37,253 bases of DNA from Bacteroidota bacterium. GTDB lineage: Bacteria > Bacteroidota > Bacteroidia > Chitinophagales > Chitinophagaceae. A program made the translations under genes and the position numbers. The notes beneath the pieces are model-generated. The model was given only the letters and a program-made list of their open reading frames with translations, searched no databases and was not told where the DNA came from. Position 1 is the stretch's first letter; every line of letters starts with the position of its first letter. Below, in pieces: positions 1-7,468 of this stretch. The DNA lies in the NCBI GenBank assembly GCA_029561305.1, contig JAKQJG010000028.1:1-37253 (forward strand), given 5' to 3'.

Positions 1-67
1 CCGGCGACTGAGCAATTAATACAGTTGTAACAAATACAGCAACAAATGATAGATAAGCCCTGAGCAT
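1..67 (-). CDS. Start of a secreted protein, cut by the window edge
   Basis: A minus-strand reading frame opens with ATG at 67 and runs off the left edge after 22 codons. The visible peptide starts MLRAYLSFVAVFVTTVLIAQ and continues SP. It is a typical Bacteroidota signal peptide: a short positive start, a hydrophobic core and an A-Q junction that suits signal peptidase I. Only the signal is visible, so the mature protein cannot be identified. It is transcribed divergently from the sigma factor operon to its right, with about 400 nt of non-coding DNA between them. The coding call is an inference from the signal peptide pattern. Confidence 0.55.
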   Translation of the reverse strand, partial: MLRAYLSFVAVFVTTVLIAQSP

Positions 68-471
68 GTGTATAATTTTTTGATCCGAAAAAAAGATGAG
101 TGGAATTTCTTAAAACAGTAAAGGATATAGTCTTTTGGTAAACATGCAGAAACCTTATAAAAGGATGCACAGATATATATAGATATACTTAGTGAAAGGT
201 CATCAGTAAACTTAATATTATTTGTTATTTTTTCGCTGAATCAGGGTATAACTGATGACCTTTATCGAATTTTCTGATAGTAAAGCAAAAATGCCAGGAA
301 GGCAATTGTAAAATTGGAATGTACGCCGTTCAATACACTTATAAATAAACTGTTATGAAAATGAAACTTTAAGCTGCCCGTCGCATCATCGTGTACTGGA
401 TCAAATAAATTATCCGCTGCATTTTTTAAGTATGCATCTTTACCTGTATTTTAGTGTACACAATAAAGGTC
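68..471. other. Divergent non-coding region
   Basis: These 404 bases separate the minus-strand secreted protein from the sigma factor gene. The region is AT-rich, contains no open frame longer than about ten codons, and holds the 13-bp inverted repeat annotated separately. I could not find a convincing TAnnTTTG housekeeping promoter before the sigma gene. That would fit transcription by an alternative sigma factor, perhaps autoregulation, but this is a guess. Confidence 0.5.
195..263. repeat. 13-bp perfect inverted repeat, 43-nt spacer
   Basis: AAAGGTCATCAGT at 195-207 is matched exactly by ACTGATGACCTTT at 251-263. No T-run follows either arm, so it is not a normal intrinsic terminator. It lies in the divergent promoter region between the secreted protein and the sigma factor. 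It could be a pair of regulator half-sites, the ends of a small degenerate element, or an RNA stem in a leader. Confidence 0.6.
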
Positions 472-1032
472 ATGCTGCAACACACAGGGAATCAATTTAC
501 TGACACAACATTAAGCACAGCGGCAGTGTTGGCAAATGATGACAAAGCACTTGAAAGTTTGTATACAGCTAATTTTTATAAAACCGAAGCCTTTATAGTG
601 GCCAACAGCGGTACAGCAGAAGAAGCAAAGGATATTTTCCAGGAAGCATTTATTGCTGTATGGCAGAATGTAAAAGCCGGTCGTTTTGTGCCGCAAAATG
701 GGTCCTCGCTGGAAGCATACCTTTTTCAGATCGCAAAGTATAAATGGTATGACCATCTGAAAGCTGCCAAAAAAATAAATGTGGTGCAGCTGGATGACGG
801 ACCTTTTGTAGAAGCAGCCTCCAATGAAGAAGAAGAAAAATATATGGAAAGCGTACAGCATCATTTTAAAAACCTGGGTGAGCCCTGCAAACAGGTGCTG
901 ACACTTTTTTACTATATGAAAAAGAGTATGGCAAACATTGCAGCAGCTTTTTCCTGGACAGAAGCAACAGCTAAAAATAATAAATACCGATGCCTCCAGC
1001 GCCTCCGCAGTTTGGTGGTGGAAAAAAAATAA
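472..1032 (+). CDS. ECF-like sigma-70 family RNA polymerase sigma factor
   Basis: This is a group 4 (ECF-type) sigma factor that would direct RNA polymerase to a small regulon. Region 2 is recognisable near the start in AEEAKDIFQEAFIAVWQNV and the following SSLEAYLFQIAKYKWYDHLK. Region 4 ends the protein: CKQVLTLFYYMKKSMANIAA, then a helix-turn-helix ending in KNNKYRCLQRLRSLV. At about 186 residues it has the usual ECF length. The ATG at 472 is used; an in-frame GTG at 454 would add six residues, and neither has a clear ribosome binding site. The gene overlaps the next one by 43 nt and leads a tight unit with a membrane TPR protein and a CHAT protease-like protein. The stop codon directly follows a run of eight A (1022-1029). 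The target regulon cannot be read from sequence. Confidence 0.9.
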   Translation: MLQHTGNQFTDTTLSTAAVLANDDKALESLYTANFYKTEAFIVANSGTAEEAKDIFQEAFIAVWQNVKAGRFVPQNGSSLEAYLFQIAKYKWYDHLKAAKKINVVQLDDGPFVEAASNEEEEKYMESVQHHFKNLGEPCKQVLTLFYYMKKSMANIAAAFSWTEATAKNNKYRCLQRLRSLVVEKK

Positions 1033-1775
1033 ACACCTTGGATACAAACTATATTATATCGGCTGATGAGTTTTCCAGCATTGAACAATACCTGCTGGAT
1101 GAAACCAGTGCAGAACAAAAACTGGCCTTTGAAAATAGAATGTCCCGGGATATTTTATTGACTTCAAAAGTACAGGAAGTAAAACTGCTGCTTGCTGGTA
1201 TCGAAAAAGCTTCTCTAAAAGAGCGGTTAGACAGTTATCATGCAGGTATTGAAAAAATGCCGAGTCAAAATAACCAAGGGAAAACAATTCCCCTCAGAAA
1301 AAAATGGCTGGTGGCTGCCTCCGTTGCCCTGTTGGTGGCAGTATCTGTGTGGTTGTATTCTTCGCAAGGAAATAAATACGAAAAATTATATGCCACTTAT
1401 TTTAAACCCGATCCGGGGTTGATGAGTGCGATGGGCATTGGCGATAATTACCTTTTTAATAAAGCCATGCTCGATTACAAAACCGGTAACTACAAAAAAG
1501 CGATTGATGAGTGGAGCAAACTAAAAACAAGTACAGATCAAAACGACACGCTGAATTATTTTTTGGGCGCTGCTCAGCAGGCAGATGGTAATAATGCGGC
1601 AGCAATCGTTTTGTTGCAGTCAATGGCATCAGATGCCACAAAGCCTTTTTATAAAGATGCCTGTTGGTATACCGGGCTTGCTTTACTTAAACAGGGCAAG
1701 GCCAATGAAGCCATTCCCTATCTTGAAAAATCCGGCCGTCCTGAAAGCAGTGAACTGATCAGTCAATTAAAATAA
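990..1775 (+). CDS. Single-pass membrane TPR protein, probable anti-sigma factor
   Basis: The 261-residue product has a charged N-terminal part with the pattern FSSIEQYLLDETSAEQKLAF, which resembles the N-terminal region of Bacteroidota anti-sigma proteins. A single membrane helix follows at about 106-123 (WLVAASVALLVAVSVWLY), then a C-terminal half with TPR-like repeats (AMLDYKTGNYKKAIDEWSKL, and another at the end). Expected topology is N-terminus in the cytoplasm to bind the sigma factor and TPRs in the periplasm. The ATG at 990 lies inside the sigma gene; a TTG at 1038, six bases after the sigma stop, is a plausible alternative start. Anti-sigma function is inferred from position, topology and N-terminal pattern. 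It has no zinc-binding HxxxCxxC motif. Confidence 0.75.
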   Translation: MPPAPPQFGGGKKINTLDTNYIISADEFSSIEQYLLDETSAEQKLAFENRMSRDILLTSKVQEVKLLLAGIEKASLKERLDSYHAGIEKMPSQNNQGKTIPLRKKWLVAASVALLVAVSVWLYSSQGNKYEKLYATYFKPDPGLMSAMGIGDNYLFNKAMLDYKTGNYKKAIDEWSKLKTSTDQNDTLNYFLGAAQQADGNNAAAIVLLQSMASDATKPFYKDACWYTGLALLKQGKANEAIPYLEKSGRPESSELISQLK

Positions 1776-1784
1776 ATAACTGCT

Positions 1785-4700
1785 ATGCGTTTTACCAAGT
1801 ACTGCCTTGCCGGGTTGTGTGTTCTGCTGTTGCTGATCCCGCTTTTTGCACAAGACAATGTAAAAGGCATTGCAGCCATTGAGGCAGCGATAGAGGCCAA
1901 AAACTTCAAACAGGCAGAAGCTTTGTTCCAGCAACAGGTGAAGTACTTTATCCACGAAAATAATACCGACACCCTCATTCAATACATTCCTGTGGCGGGA
2001 AAAATAGGAATGGAAAATGGTGGTATTGAAAAAGCTGCCGCAGCTATGGGTGCGTTGGCAAACCAGGTTGCTGCAAAAAAGCCAGCCAATACTACCTTGC
2101 GCAAAGTACACCTTGAGATAGGCGAGTTTTTGGGTGTGTTGGGCGAAAATAAAAAAGCCTACGATGCCTGCACCGAAGCCCTGCAATATGCAACAGCCCC
2201 ACTGGAAATTGCAAGAGTGGAAAATAATTTAGGCGTGTATGCACAACGTTTAGGTAATGCCGCACTTTCCAAACAGCATCACCGCAAAGCCCTTGCTATA
2301 AGGGAAAGGGAAAAGGATACAGACAGCGAAGAGTTGTATATGTCTTATAACTCTATGGCCGGCCTGATGTGGTATGCTTCTAAAACCGACAGCGCAAACT
2401 TTTTTTTTGATAAAGCACTGGCCGCCCTGGCTAAAACAAAACCAACTGACCGCAACAAGTATTATCGCCCCGCCCTGGTGCTCAATAATATGAGCATCCT
2501 GTATGATACAGATGGAAAAATAACAGAAGCCATCAAAGCGCAACAGGACGCCATCAGTAATATCCAGCTGTACATCGCCGGCAACGATCCTGCTCAAAAA
2601 CGGGAAGATGCCAAGTCATTTTTATTTGAGGCTACCGATAACCTGGCAGGCTTTTATAAAGAGATAGGGGACTATAAAAAAGCAAAAGACATTTTATCAT
2701 ATTCTTACCAGCAAAAAAAGCTACAGTTAAAACCTGGCCATCCCGGTGTTTTTATTTCGGAAATATTACTGGGGCAACTGGCTAATTCGATGCACAGTTA
2801 TGATGAGGCTTTTGCATATTTAGAAAAAGGGCTCACCAAACTAAAAGCTGCTGAAGGCGACTATATATTTTGGGAGGCTGATGCCCGTTATGCCCTCGCC
2901 ATTGCAAACGAAAGCAAGAATAATATTGCAGTTGCTGCCGCCAGCTATGAAAAAAGCGATTCGCTGTACGAAACCTCTTACCAGGGGGAATACAGCAACC
3001 TGTACCTTGAATTTTTAAGAAATGCTGCTTTGTTCTATGCAAAGATTGGTGACTTCAAAAAAGCCATTGACAAATCTAAAAAAGGATACGACTATGTTTC
3101 CAAAGTGCAGGAACAGAATACACTACCCGTATTTTACCAGTTGCTGAATCTATCTGAAGTGTATTTTATTGCCGGCCAGTATGCACAGGCAGCTGACTAT
3201 GGAAAAAAAGGACTGGCCATTGTAAATGAAAAGATCAAGGGCGGCACATCTGCCCTGGATTCAGTAAAGATGGAATTGTATAAGCCTGCTGCCATTTTAA
3301 TGATTGAAAAAGCAGGTTACCAACAGCAACAAAAAAAAGACACTGTTTACCTGGCAGCTGTTTTGTCACAACTGAATGTTGCATTGCAGTTGCTGGAGAA
3401 GCGGAAATTTTTAATAGATGATGAAGAAAGCATCAATATTTTAATATCCGACAATAAAGAACTCATCAGCTTTGCAAAAAAAATTGCATTAGAACTATAC
3501 CAGTTAACCAATAATGATAAATATCTGGACCAGGCCATTAACCTCCATGAATCGGGATTGTACAACCGCATACGGTCGAGGCTTGATAAACAGAAAGCAT
3601 TGGAGTTTTCTAATTTGCCAGCTGCCATATATGAAGAAGAAAAGAAATTAAAAGCAGCCATCCCGGCATCACTGGCTGGCGAAAGGGATAACAGCATTTT
3701 GATGGATGCTTACGTGGATGCCACAACGAAATGGCAACAGCATCTTGAAAAGATAAAAGCGCAATACCCTTTGTATTACACAATGCGGTATGAATCTATC
3801 TTTAGATCTTTACCACAATTGCAGACTTCTCTGCCTGTTGCAGCAACGGTTATAAGATATTTTTTTATTGACAGCAGTCTCCATGCGCTGGTGCTTGATA
3901 AAAGCAGTAAAAAAATAATCGACCTGGATGCGGTGGGCCTCAATGAAAAGATCAGTGCACTGCTTTCAGGAAGCGTAACGGAAGAAAACCACACCAATAT
4001 TTTGTACCAGTTACATGAGTCATTGTGGAAGCCATTGGCGAAAGACATCCGGACAAAAAATATTATCATCATTCCGGATGCTGTTTTGTACAACCTTAGT
4101 TTTGAGTTGCTTACACCTTCGCCCGTAAAAAAATACAGTGAGCTGGCAAAAGGCAGTCTTTTAGGTGCACACAATATCACTTATCACTACAGTTTATTTA
4201 TGACAGGCAGCACGGCAGCCAGTAAAACAAAAAATAATTATGTAGCGTTTGCACCTGGTTTTTCTGATGAAAATAAAACGGCCTACCAGCAATCTGTAAA
4301 AGACAGCGGCAGGCTCGACAGGCAGTATATGACCCTGCTGCCACAACCCTACACCCAGAGCCTGGTAAAGAAAATGCAGGACAAATTAGGCGGCGATATT
4401 TTCGTGGATAATGGGTCAACTCAACATTCTTTTAAGCAGTATGCAGGTAACAATACCATTGTTCATATTGGCACCCATGCAGAATTTAACAACGAAAAGC
4501 CGGAGTTGTCCCGCCTGATATTTTCTAAAAATACAGACAGCAGCGCCAGCAATAACTCTTTGTTTTTATATGATATTTATAACTGTAATATCAATACAGA
4601 TCTGGCCATTCTCACCGCTTGTGAATCCGGTAAACCTGGCTACGAAGATGGGGAAGGTATGGTGTCACTGGCACATGCATTTAATTATGCCGGCAGCAAA

Positions 4701-5018
4701 AGTATCCTTACCAGCCTTTGGCAGGCAGATGAGCAGTCTGCAAGTTTTATAACCGAAAAATTTATTGAAAACCTTGCTGCAAAAATTCCTGCAGGCGAAG
4801 CATTACAACAGGCAAAACTAGCATACCTGCAGCAGGCGGATGGCAGGATGAAATCGCCGGTATACTGGGCTGGTATCGTTTTGATGGGAGATGCCGGGAC
4901 AGTGATGCTGGCACCAAATAATAGTAATGCAAAATGGTTTTGGCTTGCAGGCTTACTGGCTGCATTGGGTGCAGTTGTGTTTTTTGTAAAGAAAAGAAAA
5001 AGGTCAATTGCAGCCTGA
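1785..5018 (+). CDS. TPR-CHAT protein, predicted caspase-like peptidase
   Basis: A 1077-residue protein with a signal peptide (MRFTKYCLAGLCVLLLLIPL, then FAQ), a long series of TPR-like helical repeats from about 25 to 560, a linker, and a CHAT domain at about 690-1035. The CHAT catalytic pair is visible: His898 in HIGTHAEF and Cys946 in LAILTACESG. The following GEGMVSLAHAFNYAGSKSIL and SLWQADEQSA segments are typical of the family. A C-terminal helix (about 1051-1068) followed by KKRKR would anchor the protein with its protease domain in the periplasm. It starts 9 nt after the TPR membrane protein and clearly belongs to the same operon. CHAT proteins are relatives of caspases and separases. 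The natural substrate is unknown; the neighbouring anti-sigma-like protein is an attractive candidate (inference). Confidence 0.9.
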   Translation: MRFTKYCLAGLCVLLLLIPLFAQDNVKGIAAIEAAIEAKNFKQAEALFQQQVKYFIHENNTDTLIQYIPVAGKIGMENGGIEKAAAAMGALANQVAAKKPANTTLRKVHLEIGEFLGVLGENKKAYDACTEALQYATAPLEIARVENNLGVYAQRLGNAALSKQHHRKALAIREREKDTDSEELYMSYNSMAGLMWYASKTDSANFFFDKALAALAKTKPTDRNKYYRPALVLNNMSILYDTDGKITEAIKAQQDAISNIQLYIAGNDPAQKREDAKSFLFEATDNLAGFYKEIGDYKKAKDILSYSYQQKKLQLKPGHPGVFISEILLGQLANSMHSYDEAFAYLEKGLTKLKAAEGDYIFWEADARYALAIANESKNNIAVAAASYEKSDSLYETSYQGEYSNLYLEFLRNAALFYAKIGDFKKAIDKSKKGYDYVSKVQEQNTLPVFYQLLNLSEVYFIAGQYAQAADYGKKGLAIVNEKIKGGTSALDSVKMELYKPAAILMIEKAGYQQQQKKDTVYLAAVLSQLNVALQLLEKRKFLIDDEESINILISDNKELISFAKKIALELYQLTNNDKYLDQAINLHESGLYNRIRSRLDKQKALEFSNLPAAIYEEEKKLKAAIPASLAGERDNSILMDAYVDATTKWQQHLEKIKAQYPLYYTMRYESIFRSLPQLQTSLPVAATVIRYFFIDSSLHALVLDKSSKKIIDLDAVGLNEKISALLSGSVTEENHTNILYQLHESLWKPLAKDIRTKNIIIIPDAVLYNLSFELLTPSPVKKYSELAKGSLLGAHNITYHYSLFMTGSTAASKTKNNYVAFAPGFSDENKTAYQQSVKDSGRLDRQYMTLLPQPYTQSLVKKMQDKLGGDIFVDNGSTQHSFKQYAGNNTIVHIGTHAEFNNEKPELSRLIFSKNTDSSASNNSLFLYDIYNCNINTDLAILTACESGKPGYEDGEGMVSLAHAFNYAGSKSILTSLWQADEQSASFITEKFIENLAAKIPAGEALQQAKLAYLQQADGRMKSPVYWAGIVLMGDAGTVMLAPNNSNAKWFWLAGLLAALGAVVFFVKKRKRSIAA

Positions 5019-5049
5019 CAGGCTATTTAAATTCCTCAACAGAATTCTT

Positions 5050-5085
5050 TTGTTCACCGTACTATTTTTTACTGTGATATATTTG
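5050..5085 (+). promoter_or_regulatory. Candidate Bacteroidota promoter for the TerC gene
   Basis: TATATTTG at 5078-5085 matches the -7 consensus TAnnTTTG. TTG at 5050-5052 could serve as the -33 element, though the 25-nt gap is longer than usual. The gene starts 20 nt downstream. Confidence 0.4.
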
Positions 5086-5104
5086 CGCCAAATTTTTCAG
5101 CCGC

Positions 5105-5914
5105 ATGGAGCATTTGTTCACCAGTGAAAGTATCATCAGTTTTGTTGTACTCGTTATTTTAGAGATCGTCCTTGGCATTGACAATGTAATTTTTGTAAGC
5201 CTGGTAATGAACAGGCTGCCGTCCAAACAAGTACCCAATGCAAGAAAAGCCTGGATGATCACGGGCATCATCATGCGAAGCCTGTTACTAATGGGCCTCG
5301 GCTGGCTGCTTTCACAAAGAGGCAAATACATCATCCCGGAATCATGGTTTGGAAAAGGTTTCGACCTGGCCAGCATTGTTATGCTTGCAGGTGGTTTGTT
5401 CCTTATTTATAAATCCATTAAAGAAATTCATGAAAAGCTGGAAGGCGATGATCATCTTTATGCCGGGACTAAAAAACCAGCTTTAAAATTAGGACAGGCT
5501 ATCGTTCAGATCATGCTGATTGATGCAGTGTTTTCATTTGACAGTATCATCACCGCTGGGGGTACTGCCAAGCATGTGGAGATCATGATTGCCGCAGTAG
5601 TGGTGGCGATGATCGTGATGTTTTTATTTAGTCCCGCTATTGCCTCTTTTGTAAATAAACACCCCACCATCAAAATGCTGGCACTCTCTTTTTTAGTGAT
5701 GATAGGATTAAGCCTGATAATGGAAGGCTGGAACCATGCAGCCGCGGAACAATTGCATCTTAAGAATTATATCTATTTCGGAATGGCATTTTCTTTTGGT
5801 GTGGAAATGCTGAACATGACCATGCGGAAAAGAAGTGAACGAAAAAGAGTGGTGCAATTAAATGAGCCCCGCCTGGAAGAGCCGGAACAAGGCTATTCAG
5901 ACGAGGCTAAATGA
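5105..5914 (+). CDS. TerC family integral membrane protein
   Basis: A 269-residue polytopic membrane protein of the TerC/Alx family, whose studied members include Mn2+ exporters and tellurium-resistance proteins. Diagnostic acidic motifs lie inside membrane helices: EIVLGIDNVIF near the start (Asp26) and DAVFSFDSIITA (Asp140, Asp146). About seven hydrophobic helices are visible, with a charged cytoplasmic loop around 105-125 and a basic C-terminal tail containing KRSERKR. No yybP-ykoY manganese riboswitch was recognised upstream, so metal regulation cannot be claimed. It stands alone with its own candidate promoter and converges with the beta-barrel gene, leaving only 14 nt between the stops. 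The family call is firm; the substrate is not known. Confidence 0.92.
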   Translation: MEHLFTSESIISFVVLVILEIVLGIDNVIFVSLVMNRLPSKQVPNARKAWMITGIIMRSLLLMGLGWLLSQRGKYIIPESWFGKGFDLASIVMLAGGLFLIYKSIKEIHEKLEGDDHLYAGTKKPALKLGQAIVQIMLIDAVFSFDSIITAGGTAKHVEIMIAAVVVAMIVMFLFSPAIASFVNKHPTIKMLALSFLVMIGLSLIMEGWNHAAAEQLHLKNYIYFGMAFSFGVEMLNMTMRKRSERKRVVQLNEPRLEEPEQGYSDEAK

Positions 5915-5928
5915 CTTACAGGCAGTGG

Positions 5929-6567
5929 TTACTGACCCAGCATCCACAACAAACGGAACGCAAATACACGGTTACGGGCCACCGCATCTCCTCCGCCAGT
6001 ATTTTTTGCAATATTGGTAATGCCGTGACAATACCTGAAGTTCAAGGCTAAACTTCTTAACAGTAGGTAACCTACGCCAATGGGTATGCCTACATCCACG
6101 CTTTTGGTATATGGCTTATAATTTTCATTGTAATTTTCGCCTTTATCCTTTGCGCTTAGCAACAGGCCTGGCTGTAAACCCAACTCTCCAAAAAATCCGC
6201 TTTGCATTCTGTATTGCAGCAGCATGGCAAGGTTAAGATAAGTGAGTATCACTTTACCCGAATAACTTGCTCCTTCACCGCCAGTATAATCACTTTTATA
6301 TTTAGAACCACAGGAAGTGATATTGGTTTCGCCATTTAGTACATAATGGCCAGGAATACCAATGTCATGGAGAAATCCAGCGCCCGCCTGGTAGCCAGGC
6401 AACAAACCACTCCAGCTATCGCCATTGCCGCCAATGGTGGAACCAGTAGCTCCGGCCATAGCATAGAATTTCCAAAGGCTTGCGGGAGTTTTTGCAGCGC
6501 CGCCGTTTTGAGCGTATACCGGTACAAATGCAAGTGAAAGCACAACCATAAAAATTGACTTTTTCAT
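5929..6567 (-). CDS. Outer-membrane beta-barrel protein, PorT-like
   Basis: The 212-residue product starts with a clear signal peptide (MKKSIFMVVLSLAFVPVYAQ). The rest alternates hydrophobic and polar residues and is rich in glycine and aromatic residues, as in small Bacteroidota beta-barrels. Recognisable features are GAGFLHDIGIPG, strand-like LTYLNLAMLLQYRM, and GFFGELGLQPGLLLSAKDKG, a pattern common in PorT-like barrel domains. It would sit in the outer membrane with 8-10 strands. No enzyme motif is visible and the function is unknown. The short downstream gap shared with the TerC gene shows no terminator hairpin. Confidence 0.75.
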   Translation of the reverse strand: MKKSIFMVVLSLAFVPVYAQNGGAAKTPASLWKFYAMAGATGSTIGGNGDSWSGLLPGYQAGAGFLHDIGIPGHYVLNGETNITSCGSKYKSDYTGGEGASYSGKVILTYLNLAMLLQYRMQSGFFGELGLQPGLLLSAKDKGENYNENYKPYTKSVDVGIPIGVGYLLLRSLALNFRYCHGITNIAKNTGGGDAVARNRVFAFRLLWMLGQ

Positions 6568-6706
6568 AAAAAGAATTTTAGATGATTAATAAATAAATTA
6601 CCAGATCCCGGGCAGGAGTAATGCGGGTCAGATGAGTGGCAGAATCAAAAACTTTTTAAGGATGACTTAAAGGTAGAAAACAGTTTTGGGGAATGCAAGC
6701 TGTTTT

Positions 6707-7408
6707 TTAATGATTGAGTAAAAGGGCAGCAGCTACGATGCCGGCTGTTTCGGTTCTCAGCCTGGTATTGCCCAATGCTACAGGCTCAAAATTGTTTTGT
6801 AAGGCCAGTGCAATTTCTTCGGTTGTAAAATCGCCTTCAGGACCTATAAGGATTAGCTGATTTGATGATTTGATGATTTGATGATGCAATTGAACTTTAT
6901 TGGATTCGTCTTCGCAATGCGCAATAAATTTTTGTTGTTGGGTTAGTTTGTTAACTGCCTCTGTAAACTTAACCGGCTGATGCAGAATCGGTAAATAAGT
7001 TTGCTGGCTTTGCAGCATGGCACTTACCAAAATGCTGTTCATTCTTTCATGCTTAAAAGAATTTTTTTCAGTCCTGGTACAGATCAGTGGAATAATTTCA
7101 GTAACACCAATTTCTGTTGCTTTCTCTAAAAACCACTCAAAACGGCTGCTGTTTTTTAAAAGTGAGATAGCGATGGAGATGGCTACTGTTTTCGGTTCAC
7201 TGTTTACCGTTTGTTTCACCCTTACAGCACATCGCTTTCGGTTATTGTCTGTTATTTCACAAGTGAACAAATGTCCTTTCCCATCAGTAAGCTGCAGCAA
7301 CTCGCCATTTTGCATACGAAGCACCTGCACTACATGTTTTGATGTGTCTTCATTTAAAACAACGGTTGCGCCAGCAATAGCTTCTATATAAAAAAATGGT
7401 AATGCCAT
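6707..7408 (-). CDS. rsmE: 16S rRNA (uracil1498-N3)-methyltransferase
   Basis: RsmE methylates N3 of U1498 in 16S rRNA using S-adenosylmethionine. The SPOUT-fold signatures are near the C-terminus: LIGPEGDFTTEEI and LGNTRLRTETAGIVAAALL. The N-terminal part shows the PUA-like region (HVVQVLRMQNGELLQLTDGK), and the middle has KATEIGVTEIIPLICTRTEK. The start is set at ATG 7408 (MALPFFYIEAI), giving 233 residues; the upstream extension does not look like the family. It lies 60 nt downstream of dnaB on the same strand, with a hairpin in between. Just before the GPEG motif the gene contains three tandem GATTTGAT units in frame, encoding QIIKSSNQ, which looks like a captured intergenic repeat. Confidence 0.93.
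   Translation of the reverse strand: MALPFFYIEAIAGATVVLNEDTSKHVVQVLRMQNGELLQLTDGKGHLFTCEITDNNRKRCAVRVKQTVNSEPKTVAISIAISLLKNSSRFEWFLEKATEIGVTEIIPLICTRTEKNSFKHERMNSILVSAMLQSQQTYLPILHQPVKFTEAVNKLTQQQKFIAHCEDESNKVQLHHQIIKSSNQLILIGPEGDFTTEEIALALQNNFEPVALGNTRLRTETAGIVAAALLLNH
6859..6886. repeat. Tandem GATTTGAT x3 inside rsmE
   Basis: Three perfect 8-bp copies (6859-6866, 6867-6874, 6875-6882) followed by a partial GATG. They resemble the CAAATCATCAAAT-type sequence between atpD and atpC in this window, suggesting a repeat family that also enters coding sequence. Three units are 24 bp, so the rsmE frame is kept. Confidence 0.7.
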
Positions 7409-7416
7409 AAAATAGT

Positions 7417-7448
7417 AATGGAGAACAAATCTACATTCATTCTCCATT
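7417..7448 (-). promoter_or_regulatory. Stem-loop between dnaB and rsmE
   Basis: AATGGAGAA (7417-7425) pairs perfectly with TTCTCCATT (7440-7448) around a 14-nt loop. It sits 8 nt before the rsmE ATG, in the dnaB-rsmE intercistronic gap. There is no T-run on the minus strand, so it is more likely to affect translation or mRNA stability than to terminate transcription. Confidence 0.5.
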
Positions 7449-7468
7449 TAGAAATTATCAGTTATCTA

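Noticed and set aside
511..1047. 178-codon minus-strand frame opposite the sigma gene
   Set aside because: Cys/Phe-rich artefact of the antisense strand; the sigma factor is clearly the real gene.
5019..5104. Manganese (yybP-ykoY) riboswitch before the TerC gene
   Set aside because: The gap is only 86 nt and lacks the expected structured elements.
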